This document shows positions 18,254 through 33,190 of a DNA stretch of 64,000 bases, piece after piece. Positions within the stretch are counted from its first letter, which is position 1. Every line of letters starts with the position of its first letter. The translations under genes were made by a program, and so were the position numbers. The DNA comes from Urechis unicinctus. Lineage: Eukaryota; Annelida; Polychaeta; Xenopneusta; Urechidae. The DNA lies in NCBI GenBank assembly GCA_034190875.2, contig CM067354.1:46032745-46096744 (forward strand), in the 5' to 3' direction. The notes beneath the pieces were generated by a model. That model ran no database searches and had not been told where the DNA came from. It saw only the letters and a list, made by a program, of their open reading frames with translations.

Positions 18254-21200
18254 AAATTTTTGTGCAGAAAGGACATGGCATTCTCTCAATATAGATGACG
18301 CGATATTATTGTGAGGTCAAAAATGGATGTGAACGCCTGATTGCACAAACAGAGCAGTATCGGATCAGTGTCTTAGAGGATGGTGTGTATCTCTATAAGC
18401 TGAGCGTGCAATGTTAAGACTAACCACCATAGCACGCTATTTGATTGACAAACCATGCTGCATGCCATTGGCAGCATATGCGCAATATTTGCACTGTACA
18501 CTATGTGAGGCTCGCAGTGCCACACCAATTGCCGCGACATATGGCATTGATTCTCGCGTGAATACCTGGTGTAGAATTGAGAATGTATGGTATAAATTGA
18601 ACAACCAACCAACACACCCATACATAGTACAGAGACAGTGTTAGATTACTCTAATAAAGGAAACGCCTCTTCATAATTATCAAAATCTTCCAGCCCCTCT
18701 CACACACTGCATTTGTTTCAGATTCACAGAAATACCAATTATAGAAATATTTCATGAAAGCCGAGACATGGAGACAGCACCACAACCGTTTTAGCGACAA
18801 ATGATCAATCCCTTATATTTATCTTAATCCTGCTCTGTGCATCACACATTACAATTTGTAGAACGAGTTAATGCTAATAACAAAACATGAATACCGATGC
18901 ACGATATTCTATTGTAAGTGCAATGTACGGTGTTAAGAGCCTGACCTGCGCATGTCAAGATATGTCAGAAACACAGAACCGAGCATGTTTGACACCAACA
19001 CTTGCATACACATTTCATATCTCCATGCACAAACCCTTATTTGTGTCTCTCTCTTGACAATATACAATCTTCTCCTCAAACAGCGAAAGATAATAATTTA
19101 ATGATGTTGGGCTGCAGTACAATGCTTTCATGGTTGAAACAGACATTTAGCAAGTGATCTATATTAGACTATGCAGTGTAAGCTAGCTCACATTACATCA
19201 ATATAATTGATTCTATGGTATTCGTAATGCCATTGCTATATTTGGACGAATCTCTATTTAATCCACATTAGAAGATAAATGACTCACACTTGCAATTCAT
19301 ATGCATTGACATTCCTATTCTTAAACTTAACAAATAACAGTTTTATTACCATGATTTTCGTAATACACGGATACATAGTGAAGACCTAATTAGGAAAATT
19401 GATGAGAAAGTGACCATTGAAATAACAGCATTGCAAGTCACCTGATTTCAACATATCTCGCAGTCAATCCCTTTTTGTTCCCTCGTATAATCTTTTTATG
19501 TAAAAATCATTTTTATAAATGCCCCTATTCCGTACTATTATTCAGAATTAGCCGGGCAGGGGTGAAATAATATACGTGATATGAAGCATATTGATACTTA
19601 CATCACACCGTCTTGTGGACATACCAACGCACATAAGATCAAAGTCAATGACAATTGATCATGTGATTGGATGCGTGCATGCGCTTTTTCACGAATCATT
19701 GTCTAATCAGCTGCAACAGGTATTAAAAATAGGCATGCAACATACCCGTGAGTTCAACTGCATTACCAATTGATTTAGCCAAATATTAAAACGCGAGGTG
19801 GACGCATTTCTTATCTTACCGATCATTTATGCGCTGTTCAGCTACATACAAAGTATAATAATCATCTTTATTGCACACATTATGTGCTAAGAATGAGTGA
19901 AAGCACCATTCAGTGACGTATAAATTACCAAACATATAGCTACCGTTCATAATGTAGAATTATTTGGCAGCACATAATCAGACCAAGTCAAACAGTTTCA
20001 CTGTTCTATATTGTCACAACATGTGGCAAAATCGGACTTATAAATTTGACCATTTTCAGACTTAGATGATGGTCTCTTGATTTTTCTTCTTTTGCCGTTA
20101 GACGAATTAATCCTAAGTGTGCGTCGGATATGCAATAAATATGTTAATGTTCCATTTGCATTTGGTTCAATTAAGTGCACATGATAAGATGACATGCCGA
20201 ATGCTTATTAATGTTATATATACCAATTTCAAATTGTTTAGTTACATTACGACTATTGAAGAACTTTACAGAGGCTAACACTAGATCCTCCGCATTACCC
20301 GAACTGGGCGTAGACTTTTGTTGATCAATTCAGTTGTCCATTATGAAATTATAAAATCTGCTTTTAATTAAATTAAAAAAGACAAATAGGATTCCAACAG
20401 AGAAGCAGTTGCATTGCTGTTCTCTCGACAATTTTGCGTTAAATGTACATCCAGCGACAGTGATTAAGCAAGATTGATCCCATGACGACAATACGGCCGA
20501 AATTTTTAACATTGAATTAAGACGGAAGGATATTGCCAAAGGAAAAATGATTTCATACGGAATCGTCCGTATTATTGTGATGTATAATTTATAAACGAAA
20601 TATCTTAAAGCTTACTATATATAATAATTAGACCCCTTTGATGAAATTGCTTAAAAGTCTGCAGCCTGCGATTGAGCGTATGTTATATAAACGAAATACA
20701 GCCTTGCTGGCAATGGACAATTATATAGAGTGAGTTTTTGGAAAACTTGAATGAACGAAGCAAGTGTAAAACTTTCAAAGATATCATGCATCATGAGATG
20801 TTCATGATCCTTGGTCGCAGTATTCCAAATCGCTTAGTATAATTGCATAATTGCATCCGTGCAATTCTTGCCACATGTATTTGAAAACGATGCATGGCAA
20901 TACAACACCGCTTATTCTGATACACAATGTTCATGCATACGCACTGATTTTGATCAAATCCTACCATAATGACACAGACGTTTAAACTTCTGGGCTGTGA
21001 AGAACGCGCATAGATGGCGATACTTGGTCGTCATTTAAGTTTCACATGCTTTCAATATACAATTAGAGATAAGAAATGACAGACAATAAGCATGTGATAC
21101 AAATTGTGGGGCTGGACATACTGGTTCTGACTCTAGTAAACGAGGAACGGCTTTATACTGCAATCAGGTTGGCTATGACGAACTCAGATGCGGGTAATAA

Positions 21201-22019
21201 GCTTCTCGCTTACTTTGAAATATAATTAATGCATATGGCAATCACAACATTTTCACAAATGTGGTATTCATGGAAAAAAACTATTATGTTTGATCACAAT
21301 TCGAAATGTCTTTAATGACGCCGAATAGTTGATCATGGCTGCGTATAGGTTAATTGCTGGCAATCATCTATTTCACATAGAGGTAGTCGATCTTATCTAT
21401 TAATTTTTGGGAACGCGAATTTATAATCTCTCCCTCCTAATTTTTTTTACCCTTCAGTGTATTCCTGCATCGGTCCTACTCCGCTTCTCATCCGGGTTTT
21501 GATAATGATCCAAACACTTTATACTTAAGTAAGAAGCCTTTCTCTATATCAGAACGTAATACAGACTACACACTATAAATGTCGTCCAGTTTTGATACTC
21601 AAGTCGATCAATCATGCCACCAAGAAACAAATGCACGACATTTGGGAGCTCTTGGTCTTTGTCAACTTGCAGCCACTAAGACTTACATCAATAGCCCTGT
21701 CATTTAATTGATTATTACAATGCATTAGCATCAGACTGATCTTGTTGATTTGCTGTGTGTGGATACCATTGCACTAGGGTCAAATTTCCACAATTTAACT
21801 TGTGATTGTCTCAAGGTTAAGCAACAACGTCTTTGGAGCGTCAACACATATGAGATTATATATTGGCGCAATGTTTCCATCTAGGTGCAGACGGGTTCAA
21901 AGTAAGTAACATATTCTGCTTGCGGCACTGAACAAAGGCTACGACGATGAAAATATATGATGCTTGTTTATCGCATTCACAAATAGTCCGAGATAGAGTT
22001 GAAGGAGACCCATTACGCC
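18254..22019. other. No supported feature
   Basis: AT-rich sequence with frames of at most 82 codons. Overlapping frames on both strands at 18373-18644 are mirror images of the same low-stop stretch and carry no domain. No repeat copy is clear, apart from very weak echoes of unit A near 20990-21060. Confidence 0.5.
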
Positions 22020-22335
22020 TATCCATCACACGACAGCTCGCTTTTCTCCATGCTGTCGTGTGCCTTTTGTGTCGGCCAATGCGGCGAAAATCTCTCTGAG
22101 GGACATCTATTGAAGTAAGACCATGGCACTATTCTGTTTATCTAATAAGGCCAGAGGCAATACATCAGTGTGATCATTCATTTGAAAACATCCATTATCA
22201 CTAATGGTTATGTCTGCCACGTTTAAAGCCTCGACCATGAACCGATTCTGTCAACAACTAACATGATTTTCTATTCCCTGAGAGGAAATGTCAGAAAACA
22301 GGATGCAGCGAACAAGACGTGTAGCTCAACTTATG
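22020..22335 (+). repeat. Third copy of the A/B unit left end, with hairpin
   Basis: Aligns with 26425-26700 (unit A) and 49618-49885 (unit B). Shared in order are ATGCTGTCGTG, a GAGGACA-like block, GGCCAGAGGCAATnCATCA, GATCATTCATTTGAAAACAT, TTCTATTCCCTGA and GGAAAACAGGAT. Similarity fades after about 22335, so only the first 300 bases of the unit are present. It begins with a perfect 11-bp inverted repeat (22027-22037 / 22052-22062). Confidence 0.75.
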
Positions 22336-23679
22336 AGAGTGCGATGTAAATCTATATTAAGAGCGCGCCTGTCATAGATAACGTGGTCGGCTAGCTTATT
22401 GGCTAAGGAAAAGTGCCAGATCTCACATCCAAAAGATATTTAGGGTGAGATGCACCAATGATAACAGATGCGTTATATTTTTCATTTGGCAATGCAACAT
22501 GCGGTTATCTGAAGCAAGGCATTATTTCGCAATGTCTCGGATGGATTTGGCATCTGTTAATGTGTTTGTGACATGAACTGCACACTTTAAAATCATGTGT
22601 ATAGTAACTTGGTTCACGCTAAATGCATGTATCGGCTGGCGAGTAATTACAGGCTTTGCACATAAGTATTCATTTGTAGATCGAAACTGTACAAAGCACA
22701 CGATGCTTTGCCATATGGACCCATGATGCTGATATGATAATAATCTCATAGAGAATAGCACCGTCACCCTGTGATTTCACTCAACACATGTACTTGGATG
22801 TTATTATCCTAAGAAGATGCAATTCCAGTGGTGCCGCGCATTGACGGGATGATGCAAGTATGACATCCTGCAGCTGTCTGATTTCTGTTATTTAAGGTAC
22901 ATTCAGTTTGCACGTTTATACCATTGACTACAGAGCAGTATTGCAATGTGCATTTCGTGCTTATTATTATATGATTGGCTCGATTCAAATAAAACATATT
23001 CGCTGTTAATCGTCTTAGACATAAATGGGATGGTCGCGGAAATATGCTCAAACCCTATATTCTTTAAAAACGTTTTATGTCACTTAAATTTGCAATGAGA
23101 AATTATAATTTACCGAAACGTAGTTGTGAATATGTGTAAACGTAATCGTGCCCTATTGCTTCCGAGAAGCAGACAGACAGACATACATATATAAACGTTA
23201 CGATTGCGGTTCAAAGTTATTATCGTCGCTTTCTGCAACAGCCACGCTGAAACATGTACAATGTGATCAGTAAGGGTTTGTTCGCACACGTTTGTAAGCT
23301 GAAGGTTGTAACTTGTTTTTGGTTATACTATTCCTTTACCCTCCCCCCCCCCACCAAGCACCATTATTACATTATAAACTTGATATAAACCGATTGGTCA
23401 AGGTTTCAACAATTTAAACAAAACAAAGAACATTTACTCTTGAGTTCACAACGTGCTTCTTTCCGGCATAAACGATGGTCTATACGATATCACATTGCCT
23501 GTAATACAGTTATATATGGACGTCAGTGTTGTATCCCATTCATAATAGCACGTCAAACTATAATTGCTAACTAAAACTGTCTTCAACTGCCATTTACATC
23601 CTACAATGGTAAACAAAGAAATGCATGGCACCTAGTGAAGCCGCAGACTGCAGAAAAACAAGGACACATAAGTTATATC
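22336..23679. other. No supported feature
   Basis: AT-rich sequence with short frames only (up to 81 codons). A run of ten C lies at 23343-23352. No repeat copy recognised. Confidence 0.5.
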
Positions 23680-23928
23680 ATAAGTTATATATGTATATAT
23701 ATATAAATAAATATTTGCGAATATATATGCATATATATATCTGTATATATATCTATATTTATATCTATGCAAATATATATATATACATATGAGTTTATAA
23801 ATATATGTATATTAAAGTACATATGTACACATATATATATGTATGTTTATTTATTCATATATTTATATACTTATATATACATATATAGACATGTAAATGC
23901 ATATTCATATATATATATATATATATAG

Positions 23929-24025
<97 letters not shown>
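23680..24025. repeat. (TA)n tract with degraded left half
   Basis: From 23680 to 23910 the tract is an interrupted TA/CATA/TTTA mosaic. From about 23911 to 24025 it is almost pure TA. No CT block accompanies it. Confidence 0.95.
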
Positions 24026-24027
<2 letters not shown>

Positions 24028-25104
24028 TAGATATTTTACATATCGCGATATTACATTTTTGCCAAAAATTTCCGAAGCAATTATCTTGAATTAGAGGCAA
24101 ATATTTCTGCATTGGGATACAAAAGCGGTCAGCGGTCGATTTGGCATCTCGTTTGAACATTATCGCCGTTTTGGCCTCTTGTACCTCTCATTATGGCGAA
24201 TATATGTTAAGAGGATATATTAAGGGCATAGTTATGTTTAAGTAAGTCATGGCAGTGGAATCATGTACGCAGTATGTAGCATATGGATTCATCAATCACA
24301 CTACTTGGTGCTCGCTCTTGCCATCCTTTGATATGGTAATTTAATCCCCGCGTTCTGTTGCATCCAAGTCCATTATAATCCTTATCAAAGTCCTCTTGTA
24401 TTTTTTATTGAAGTGTAGAATTCTTGCATTATAGATGGGATGAACTGTACATTATTTGATTCAAGTTCATATTGGAAACCTGTAGCAGTGATTAAGATGC
24501 AGCATTTGACAACCTGGTATAATGTTAAAAGGAAGCTTTAACTAGGTCTTTGTATACAAAAGGAAGTTATTTCGGTTCTGTGCAGACTGTTATTCAAACG
24601 AGCTCATCACCAGGCATATGAGCTCTTGCTGTCTATGGAATGAAGATAACAAATCAAACGTCAGCTTGGCAATTAATATGCAAATAGTGATGATGTTTAC
24701 AGCACATATTTCATTATGCATGAAGTAATCTCGGCCTCATGACAAGTCAGATGTGTTTCCTTGATACTTTGCATGTATGAACGTACAGATTAGTACGTAC
24801 ATGTACAACTGGTGCAGATGGAACCATTCATTCGGCGTGGTCTTCACAGCAAAGTGCAATTGTGGGCTAGTTCCTCATGATGCTGTCCTTCTCCACAGAG
24901 ATGGAAAGCATTATAAGAGACAAAAATCCATACGGTCACCCATACAAACGCATTAATCAAACATTATTGCATCACCAACTAGTCTTGTAAGTACTCGATT
25001 CCCCACCGTACAATGCCTGAAATAAAGAACTGTGCATACTAATGCTATCATGACTTGGCGGTTGAACACTATCTATGTATGTCACCCATGTATATATAAC
25101 CTCC
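24026..25104. other. No supported feature
   Basis: AT-rich spacer between two TA tracts. It has no open frame of note and no recognised repeat. Confidence 0.5.
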
Positions 25105-25107
25105 ACC

Positions 25108-25145
<38 letters not shown>

Positions 25146-25148
25146 TAT

Positions 25149-25209
<61 letters not shown>

Positions 25210-25690
25210 TATATATATATATATATATATATAGATATATATAAATATACATGTATATATATAGAGATATATATATATTTTTATATATATATATAGATAT
25301 ATATATATATATGCATATATATGTGTATATGTACATATATGTATATATATATATACATTTAGTATATATATATCTCCCTATATATTCTCTATAGATATAG
25401 AGATATATATATCTTCTATATAGAGAGAGATATATATATATATAGATATATCTGATATATATATGAGAGATCTAGAGATATCTCTCTCTCTCTATAGAGA
25501 TATAGATATATATAGAGAGAGAGAGATATATATAGAGAGAGAGAGACAGTCTCAGATATATGTACAGAGAGTGTATAGAAAGGGAGAGAGTATCTCCCTC
25601 TCTCTCTATCATCTTTGTCTGGATATATCTCTAGGGATCTAGTCGCGTCTATCGTATCTCATATATATCTCTCTCTATATCCATCCATAT
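25105..25690. repeat. (TA)n tract grading into TA/GA/CT mosaic
   Basis: Nearly pure TA with GATA interruptions runs to about 25330. A mosaic of GAGA, CTCT and TATA follows to 25690, with many locally self-complementary GAGATATATATCTC-like segments. Confidence 0.95.
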
Positions 25691-26329
25691 ACATGATGAA
25701 ATATTATGCACGGTATTTCTTGCGTAACTATAACTTGGAAAGTTTATTGCAACGGAAGATTACATCCATCCATATATGTTATGAAATATGAGGTTTTCTC
25801 CATTGTTGCTTGCGATTTCGTATCTGGACATCTTTGTTGGTTGTTCTCGTGCGCGTTATCGTATATCATTCTGTGAAGCGCCTTATCACTCTTCATAATT
25901 GTGGCTGACATGAGTTAATTACAGCAATTAATGCGCGGGGATCAATGGCTGATCAGATCATTCACATCTATCTACAATAGGGGTCTTTTATGTCTTTATC
26001 CATCCGTCCATTATGTGTGGCACAATCCATTACCCCATCGGACGTGTATATTCAATGGATATCAGAAAAAGGTAACCTAATGGATTTTGATCAGTTCTGA
26101 TTGTGATTGCATAGGGCCACTCCTGCCCCTCGGCCTCCTTCTAAATGGGGCGTTCATGCAATAATTGTCCAAGGGTTTCGAACTAATTCGTTTGTATTCG
26201 AACTCAGATGAAGTCTATAAAGTAACATTTAGGCAATGATTGAAGGGCCACCATCAAGTCAAAATTGATATATTCTGATGTATTCGTTTAAATATAGACG
26301 TGTTTATTGACAATTGGGGCCGGAACCAT
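25691..26329. other. Spacer before unit A, no supported feature
   Basis: Unique-looking sequence. It does not match the corresponding stretch upstream of unit B (48.9-49.55 kb), which places the left edge of the A/B duplication near 26330 and 49560. Confidence 0.5.
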
Positions 26330-27664
26330 CATAAAATGTTATGATAGTGAAATTAGTAAAAGCATACACATTTAATCCATGAAACAGTTAGTCACACCAT
26401 AAAAAAGCATACACTTTTAAACAGTTAGTCACACCATAAAGCCCCTTTTAACTATGCTGTCGTGAACCTATGGTAGTAGCCACCACGTCGCCAATATTTC
26501 AGGAGGACAATATTATGTTTGTTTAATTAGGCCAGAGGCAATGCATCAGCAAGATCATTTCTTTGAACATATTCATCCACCCTAGTTGGTACGCCTGTCA
26601 AGTCTATATCCACGACGATTTACCAACATCCCTTTGGAAGCCATTCAACTTTCTATTCCCAGAATATCACATTCGGAAAGCATGATATTGAAAGCAAGAT
26701 GCATAGAGCGCTTCATTAAGTGTTCCAGGTCATAAACATATGCTGACTGACTGACTGGTAATATCAACTTGCATTTTATATTGTAGTACGTGTATTTTTC
26801 ATGATGATGCACCTAAAAAGCAGAGAGGATATTATATCCTACGTTTTTGCATTTCTGATGAAAACTTGTTAACGGGTCAGATCAGCTATACGCCTTCGTA
26901 AAATAAGCCTGTTAGGAGTACAGTTGCTTCTTACGTGTCGTTGATGAAGAAGATTTAGGAAATTGGAAGCGTCAGATGAGCCTCTGAGTTTCATTTGCTT
27001 TCACAAGGATAGGCACGTATGGTCCACTAGTTCTGCTATTCATTCTACTAGTATAGTATACTGAACCTTGAGGTGGTGCTGTTGTTATGATTGCAATACA
27101 ACCAAGGTAGCCTTTCTGATAACAATAGACTAAACACCTATTTTGCTTCCCTTCATTGTAATATTCTTCGACAGGTTCCTGAAAGAGTCAAAAAATACTA
27201 AACTTTGTTGACTCAAATATTTAAATAAAGGTAAATAAATCTATCTGCGATTTGTTAACGAGGTCAGAATTAAATGATAAATCTCTTTTGTTGAATCACT
27301 TAATCTTCATTTGATATTTAAACAAGATACATTTATTTGATTGACTAATATTGGCCTTGACATTTGATTTACTATAAACCAGTCATTAACGTTTTATTGC
27401 TGCAATATAGCAAGCAGACATCTTTACATTTACCGTTATGCTTAAATGATCTGCTTGTATAAAAACACGGAATACTTTTTTGTAACAAGCAGATATATGG
27501 TCACTGATGCACATAAACGTATCATCCCTTTGTATTTGATTCTCATATTTTCCTCATGTGCAATGCTTGCTCTAGTGTATTAATGAAAACTAATAAAAAC
27601 ATAACTATTAGTAGTTATTAGAATATTACAAGCGCAGCCTGATTAGAATACCTGAAAATAAGGT

Positions 27665-28015
27665 TGGTAGATATAAAATGCACTTATTGATGTCGAATAT
27701 TTATAACTGATTCATAACATATTCAAACACTTGCTCGAGTCTAGTGCAATCAGCCTTGCATTTAAAAAAGGTAATTTAATAATAGATTTGAAAAACATTT
27801 GGCTTGGAATACGCTGTATAAATTTATCTTGGTGATACAGGGATATTCTTTTGCAATGCAAGGGTAATGTTATTGAGTTTAAATTGCACACCTCAAATAA
27901 TCTTACATGACAAAACACATTTGATCTGTCTTATTTTAGCTGTTTTGTTGGCAATACGTGTGCCCTCATTTATGTGCAAGTATTAACGAGACAAACTAGT
28001 GAAGCAAATATCCTT
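27665..28015. other. Segment in unit A missing from unit B
   Basis: In B the flanks are joined directly: the AATAAGCTTGG end (about 50705-50714) runs straight into TTAAGCACGG. In A the same flanks are separated by about 350 bases. No terminal inverted repeat or clear target duplication is visible, so it could be an insertion in A or a deletion in B. Confidence 0.6.
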
Positions 28016-31000
28016 AAGCACGGTGCAGAAATATACCTCTGTGATGTATATACAGGGAAATGCATAGCAGCGCTAATCGGTTCGAACATTAAGTTACTGC
28101 GTAGTCTAATGTTAACTCATATGCTGTAACATTGGCATATGCGTCATGTGATCAATTCACCCAATACACTTCTACTATAAGACCAACATCTGTTGCACAT
28201 TAGATGGAATATATTGATACGACAGTTTGAGCTCAGCCTGTATTGAAGTTGTCTTTATGTGGGACCAAATCACCTATCACATCATGGCGCACTCTAAATT
28301 GTCACATAAATCACCTATCTTTAACGAGTAATAACATCATGGCCAAGTTCATGGCGCAAAATACATATCTGTTCTTTGCTTATGCTTTTGGCTAAGAGTG
28401 TATTTTTGACAGTTTGATATAATAGTGTACGGATTGTAATCGATAAGCTATTAGTCCCTGTATATATGCGTGAAACTAGCAAAAGCATTTTAACGATATA
28501 TTTTCTGCAGCGTATGGGACATGTAACGATCTCTGTTAACATTAGACCGCTGCGCCAATGCTGTACAACAAACACATCATGCATGCGTACAAATGCACAA
28601 CCGAAACTGCCTCGTAAATTTCATGCTACACTACTCTCCCTCCTGACTAATGGCGTCGTTATAGTATCGTTAGCATGACCTGTGCATGAGAGGACAAAAA
28701 CAAACTCGCCATGACATATTTCAGGTTTGCGAATTCATCATATTAATGGCCTTTGTGGTTTGACCATAAATCATGAAATAGCTATTTATGTTATTTCTGC
28801 TCGTTGCATTCGTTTTATAAAATAACCTATTTTTGGATGGCATGGAAACGCAAACAACATATTACATATGTGGTTACGGTATACTGTCATTTATGCGATG
28901 CTGTCTGCATCACTTTCATTATAAACGCATATACAGCCCGGGCAACCTTAGTAATTATATAATAGAAACAACCGGTATTTCGTTTGAACACCTTATATGG
29001 ATGTCGCGTGGATGTGTTCTGGTAGATACCGCCTGTTTGAATACAGTGATGGGGCCTTTCTAGGTAATTAATGCTCCCAATGATAAGGTCAATTGCTCCT
29101 GCACACGGATTTGGTTTGATCTTGCGTTGCTGATAATTTCTATAATCATATCAATATCCCCTTTTAATTGAATTTAACATTCTAAGGCGACAGGAGAAGC
29201 CAAACAAATCCTATAATTGGCTCGCTTTAACACTGATTATCAAGACTAATTTCACGACAACTCGGTGAATGTTAACATGAGCTTTATTACGACACATAGC
29301 GAGATGAAACATAGTACAGGCCTCAGAGCGGGTGTACGATATAAAGCTGTATCAAAGTAGTTCAAATAATGACTATTTTTTGTTGGTAACGGAAAATGTA
29401 ATATTCGGTACAAGGAGCGACCGAAATATATAAAGTATATGAAAGCACAAATATAGAATTACGCTTCTCATCGTTTATTGTAAAGGAGTCGCAAGTGTAC
29501 GACATATAATTAAGGTCTATCCGTGCAACACTATTGCCATTCTGGTCATGCTGTCCCTGGCTAATTCATCCCAAGTAGTCTAATCTTCCCTATCGTCGCA
29601 TGGATGTTATGTTATCTGCGGATTTTATTTTAGTATGAGTACACAAACACAATCAATGTGATATACTTGGTACATGCAAATGCACTATAGATGAATTGCA
29701 TTTAGCGTTAAGACATGCGACCGGGTAATATCTCAAACGTCACATGTCCGAAGCCAACTATGATCCCCAAATTTGGGCGCTTTCTGGACAATTTATTAAG
29801 TCATTTACACTTGATTGGTCGGGATATACTTCTGTTAGCAAACCTGTTGTATGGTCTGATATGGATAATGTTTTGATGCATTCTTTCGAGTAAGCGTGAA
29901 AGCGTGAGTTCCAAGGATATTTTTTCCAAAATTTCACAGATCTGAAACGTTCGTTGGCATGACGACCACAATTGCATTATGTGTGCATCATGCTTAGACA
30001 ATCCTGCTTGTTATGGGCACAATTTACATTTCCACTGCAGTGCTTTGGACATTAGAAGCGGCATTTGTTGATTAGTGTAAGTTTGCAGTTTGGGGCTCAG
30101 TAGTGGGTTTGAGTTTACTGCTGAGAAAACAGAATATGTTGTTCACCAAGTGTATTTTTGTGCTAATACGGAAGGTTGTTACAGACATTTTGTTTCAGAA
30201 TCACTCGCGGTTGTTCCTTGACAGGTGGGACATGCTTGTTATATCCTAGATGACTTGGGCACGATGATATTTTAGACGGAGCACAATGACTTATATAGGT
30301 GATGGTTTATTGAGAGAGACCATTCAAAATCGGCTGAGTGAGGGTGCACCATTGTTGACATTGATCATTTTACGCTTACCCACACCAGGTGTTTTATACG
30401 TTTTTCCACACCAGTTTTTTTAAAAGTTTTTCCACACCAAGTTTTTTTGTACACTTGTCTATATATCATGGTGTTTCTTAATGCACACCTTTTGTCTGAC
30501 ACATCTCTTGCATGGTTACAAGCGAAATTGCCTGGTCAAGTACAGGAAGTAGAGGTCAACGTTACTCATAGGACTAAATACACCACATGATGTCTTCGTA
30601 CAGTTACAAGACTTTTGTTTTTATCCCAGATAGACGGCTTGGTCAAATCTGTATTAATGAACCTGAATCGAGGCTGATCTTTGAAAGATGTATTTTTGAC
30701 CCTGCAAAGAAAATAGATTTATACGAGACCCAATCTGTGGTTGAACATATTAATTATTATAGTGGGCTATACAATTAATGTAAGGTGAATTTCTTTCGTT
30801 TCATCATGTAGAAATTTGGGTTAATCGATATTAAGACTACAAATCAAACCGCATATGTGCAATTACTAAGTAAACGATAATCATAAAATGCAAAGGGTAC
30901 TATTCCTGGTTGCTTATTGAGCGTATGGAACGTATTGACTTGATGGCCTACTTTCACGAGCATAATTACTATCACAAAGAGCCATTACCTGTACGGGTGT

Positions 31001-31254
31001 AATCATCCTGAAAAGATGCTGTAAATGGCGAATACTAGCTTATAACTTCATCATGACCTTGCTGGATATGTGGTTATTGTCGGTAGGTCAGGTGTGCTTG
31101 CAGCTGTGAGTTTACAAATGAGTAAACCACAAGCCTTATCATTTAGTTTGTTTCTTAGTCAATCTCATTTGACAGCTTTTTCGGGGATGTACCAGCCAAT
31201 ATTTGACAATCTGCCTGTTCCATGTGGTTCAGCAAGCCAGAGGGATTCATTATG

Positions 31255-31387
31255 TCTGCCCGTCTATTGTCACGGTGATGAGCTGGTTGAGTCTGCCCTT
31301 CTATTGTCATAGCGATGAGGTGGTTGAGTCTGTTCATCTATTGCCATGGCGATGAACGGATTGAGTCTATTGCCATGCCGATGCATG
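31255..31387 (+). repeat. 37-bp minisatellite in unit A, about 3.5 units
   Basis: Units start at 31255, 31292, 31329 and 31366 (the last partial), exactly 37 bases apart. Each reads approximately TCTGCCC-TCTATTGTCA-GGCGATGA-GTTGAG. The homologous array in unit B has about 5.5 units. The unit length is not divisible by three. Confidence 0.93.
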
Positions 31388-32411
31388 TGTGATACGATAT
31401 TGCAGTTTCCCTTTACCTCATCAGCTTTGCATTTTCACCAACGGCATTCGTCATATGACCCTATAAGTCTTCGACGACACATATCTAACCGTAATATATA
31501 TAGCATTGGTCTGTTCTCTATTGTTCTCTATTGCCAAATGTTGCCACTGACAAAGCTGTAAATTCAATCAAGCAGGACTCATTGAAATGCATATTGAGCT
31601 TCACTGGAAACAAACTAAAGAGCAACTTTCCATATTCATTGATATGGAAAATGAATTCATGCTCGATTAAACGATAATGAAAAAGTTCAGATGGCGATAA
31701 ATATTGTTCCTTACTGGTGTCGTGCTGTCTAGTAAAACTCATATTATTCTATCGACGTAACATTATATGTTTAATCTGCCAGCTGCCACTGTTAAATGAA
31801 ACATGAGTTGAGCACAGTAGGAGTTCGCATACCATGAAACTTGATATTACCTAAATATTGACAAGGTGATTCATTCGAGCAATAACGATTTCGCCCAAGG
31901 CATTCTAGCGGGAGCCACAGCCTCTATGTCTGTTATCTATGCATGGTTCGATATTGTTACCACGTGAACCAAGAACACTGCACACAGAGCGTAGAGTGGA
32001 TTAGTCTGGCATTGATAGAAGCGTCCAGCACTGGCAACATGTTTACGTTGTCTTTCACTCATTTTCCTCTCATATCACTTTCTCAAAATGGAAGCAGCAA
32101 TTGACCTTGTGAACTGGCGTGAAGGCGGACTAATACACCAGAAGAATGGTAGACTAATCAATGAGAACGTATCTCGTATTTTCGCAGCATATGCATATGT
32201 CGACCAAACTATTCACACTAGACAGAATAATGATACCTCTCTTATTTAGGAGTTGTATGAAGATTGATGTTCTAGCAACTAGCAATTTATAACAAGGATT
32301 TAGTCGAATGCTAAGTAATGCCACTCTCCTTGTTATAAGTTGGCCCCGATACTTATCCCATTAACTCCAAAATAGGTCACGAAAATATTGTTGTAACTCG
32401 TACCCGATTAA

Positions 32412-33190
32412 CCTACGAAATGGGGTGCCATCGAGCATGCCAGAATAAGAATCGCAGATATTACAGTACCCATGGCTGTGAATGTGATATTGACTCTGTT
32501 ATAGCACTAGCTGTGATGTAGCCACTTTGGATGCTGGTGTAGTCTTTATATGTGCGTGCAAGAAGTAAAACCACTGTAGGACAGTACATTAAAGAAGCGT
32601 CTGTTGGTATCACACTCGTGCAAACAAAATGAAATGTCTGAATTGTTTGCTTAATACTGGCTCATATCAACTCTTGGTGTGAATGGTTCCGGGACCAGGG
32701 AATAAATAGTCATTATATCTTTCATGCATTGCGCAATTTCATGAAGAAAAACGGTGCGCTGTGTCAAATACCTAAGTCACTTAAATGCATTCCACGAAAG
32801 TTGCTTCCACCTATCGAGCATCTGTCGCCTTATAGTTAACATAGTCAACCACATTAACCATAATTCAATATACAACGACGAAAAATCATCTTTCGGCATT
32901 ATATTGGGCTGATCTACAAATGAAATTACCTTGTGCAATGTAACGCAACGGACATTTTTTACGATAAACAACGCTTTGAATTAGTGTTCACTCCAATGAT
33001 ATTCGAGCCTATCTTAGTACAACATCACATTTGGTTAAAAGTTGCGTAATACCATAATATGGTTGAATAATCTGCAAAACATTGTATGTTGTATTGCAAG
33101 TGCAGATGATATGGAGCAATTTAATTACCGTGGGGTCAATGTCTAGAACATAATTCTACCGTTCCATATACACGCGGAGAAAAAACTGTT
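32412..33190. other. Segment of about 780 bases in unit A missing from unit B
   Basis: The flanks GTAACTCG...CCGAT and CAACCAGGACAAAACC in A are only about 60 bases apart in B (60886-60965). The extra sequence has no frame above 64 codons and no terminal inverted repeats that I can see. Confidence 0.6.

Noticed and set aside
20985-21060. Another copy of unit A 26930-27005
   Set aside because: The similarity is limited to short words and the order relative to the 22.02-kb copy is reversed; too weak to call.
28075-28090. GGTTCGAA resembling a tRNA B box
   Set aside because: No A box upstream, no acceptor stem, and it lies in sequence shared by the non-coding duplication.
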